A stretch of 64,000 bases of DNA from Nocardia araoensis NBRC 100135. Lineage in GTDB: Bacteria > Actinomycetota > Actinomycetes > Mycobacteriales > Mycobacteriaceae. The stretch spans positions 38,155 to 102,154 of the forward strand of contig NZ_BAFR01000035.1 of NCBI RefSeq assembly GCF_000308435.1. The letters are read 5' to 3'. Below are positions 63,586 to 64,000 of this stretch, one piece after another (position 1 is the first letter of the stretch; each line of letters begins with the position of its first letter). The position numbers and the translations under genes are program-made. The notes beneath the pieces were generated by a model, which saw nothing but the letters and a program-made list of their open reading frames with translations, was not told the origin of the DNA and did not search any database.

Positions 63586-64000
63586 CACTTGCCCGCTCGC
63601 TTGCCGAAACATCTACCGCGCCCGGTTGCGGCGAGTACCCCATCTCGCCGGTAGTCGGTTCAGGTGGATGCTGCGAAGCCAACAGCGCTTTCTCGTACTC
63701 CGCGCGCCACCCGAGCCGTTCGGCCACCGCGTGCATCAGCAGGTAAGCCCGTGACGGGATGCGAGTACCAGGAGCGACGGTGTTCCACGTGTAGCGGCGT
63801 GGATCGCGGGCGGGGCGGGTGATGCCGACGTGGGCGAGCAGTTGCCGAACAAACTCGATGCGGTCGGCTTTGTGGTCATCGAGGGTCTTGCCCGTCCACA
63901 GTTGCGAGCACAGCACCCGCCGCCCCGGTAGCCCCAGCGTGGTGCGCCGATGCGCCCGCCCCCGGCACTGGCCCGGTTGCATCCTCGATTTCGCGGCCTT
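63566..64000 (-). CDS. hypothetical protein of the integrative element (5' end possibly beyond the window)
   Basis: At least 138 residues from ATG 63982. The frame stays open to the edge of the window (adding KAAKSR), so the true start may lie outside; CGAGG just before ATG 63982 allows that codon as well. The first part (QPGQCRGRAHRRTTLG, then RRVLCSQLWTGKTLDDHK) has two cysteines, the second a helical ADRIEFVRQLLAHVG stretch; the end is rich in Ser, Glu and Pro. It overlaps the following small gene by 20 bases. I recognise no family; phage or ICE genes of this type are common. Confidence 0.5.
   Translation of the reverse strand, partial: KAAKSRMQPGQCRGRAHRRTTLGLPGRRVLCSQLWTGKTLDDHKADRIEFVRQLLAHVGITRPARDPRRYTWNTVAPGTRIPSRAYLLMHAVAERLGWRAEYEKALLASQHPPEPTTGEMGYSPQPGAVDVSASERASDGTAEQ

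Overview
The window is high-GC actinobacterial DNA, most likely from a Nocardia or a close mycolic-acid-forming relative. The evidence is the gene order: glpD - nei2 - lhr - pcd/lrpA/lat - accA3 - sseA - maf - accE5 - accD5 - birA - PH-domain protein - gtrA - purK - purE - fadE25 mirrors the Mycobacterium tuberculosis Rv3305c-Rv3274c segment. Mycolate-type acyl-CoA carboxylase subunits and many GTG starts agree with this. The synteny is recalled from knowledge, not computed. The sigF/rsbW/usfY genes that lie between lat and accA3 in M. tuberculosis are absent here; a beta-propeller lipoprotein, two Ser/Thr kinases and a patatin occupy that place.

Layout. 1-6.1 kb: tail of a probable M20 amidohydrolase, a gamma-glutamylcyclotransferase-like protein, lpdA, a secreted proline-rich protein, a membrane protein with EFGP heptads, and a PLP aminotransferase. 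6.1-11.4 kb: glycerol use (glpK, glpD) around a divergent TetR/oxidoreductase pair. 11.4-17.1 kb: DNA repair (nei2 and a very long lhr). 17.2-28 kb: accessory metabolism, with a variant histidine phosphatase, a patatin and SDR pair, a secreted lipase, a lipoprotein, a single-chain indolepyruvate ferredoxin oxidoreductase, a Tat-type lipoprotein esterase and a membrane protein. 28.6 kb: initiator tRNA. 30.2-33.7 kb: lysine catabolism (pcd, lrpA, lat). 33.8-40.3 kb: lipoprotein, kinase pair and patatin. 40.4-48.2 kb: acyl-CoA carboxylase module (accA3, sseA, Fe-S-type regulator, maf, accE5, accD5, birA). 48.3-54.3 kb: fatty-acid desaturase, PH-domain protein, two-component system, gtrA, purK-purE. 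55-58.7 kb: an ECF41-type sigma factor with its probable target oxidoreductase. 59-61.1 kb: TetR plus fadE25. 61.3-64 kb: one end of an integrative element with a large serine recombinase; it runs off the window.

The most interesting signals are regulatory. Two TetR proteins with near-identical recognition helices lie beside three copies of a palindrome TGnCACTGAGTGnCA, one 50 kb from the other two. The accA3 and accD5 promoters share an extended -10 (ACTGnnTACACT) and a dyad placed exactly 34 nt upstream of it in both. An ECF41 sigma factor has a matching TGTCA-N16-type promoter in front of the neighbouring oxidoreductase. Many genes look leaderless (TANNNT followed 5-8 nt later by the start codon). 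Among proteins, the SseA-like sulfurtransferase has Ser in place of its catalytic Cys, LpdA keeps both redox cysteines but lacks the His-Glu dyad, and one kinase is fused to an extracellular DUF4352 domain. No clearly new defence or biosynthetic system was seen; the mobile element is cut by the window edge.
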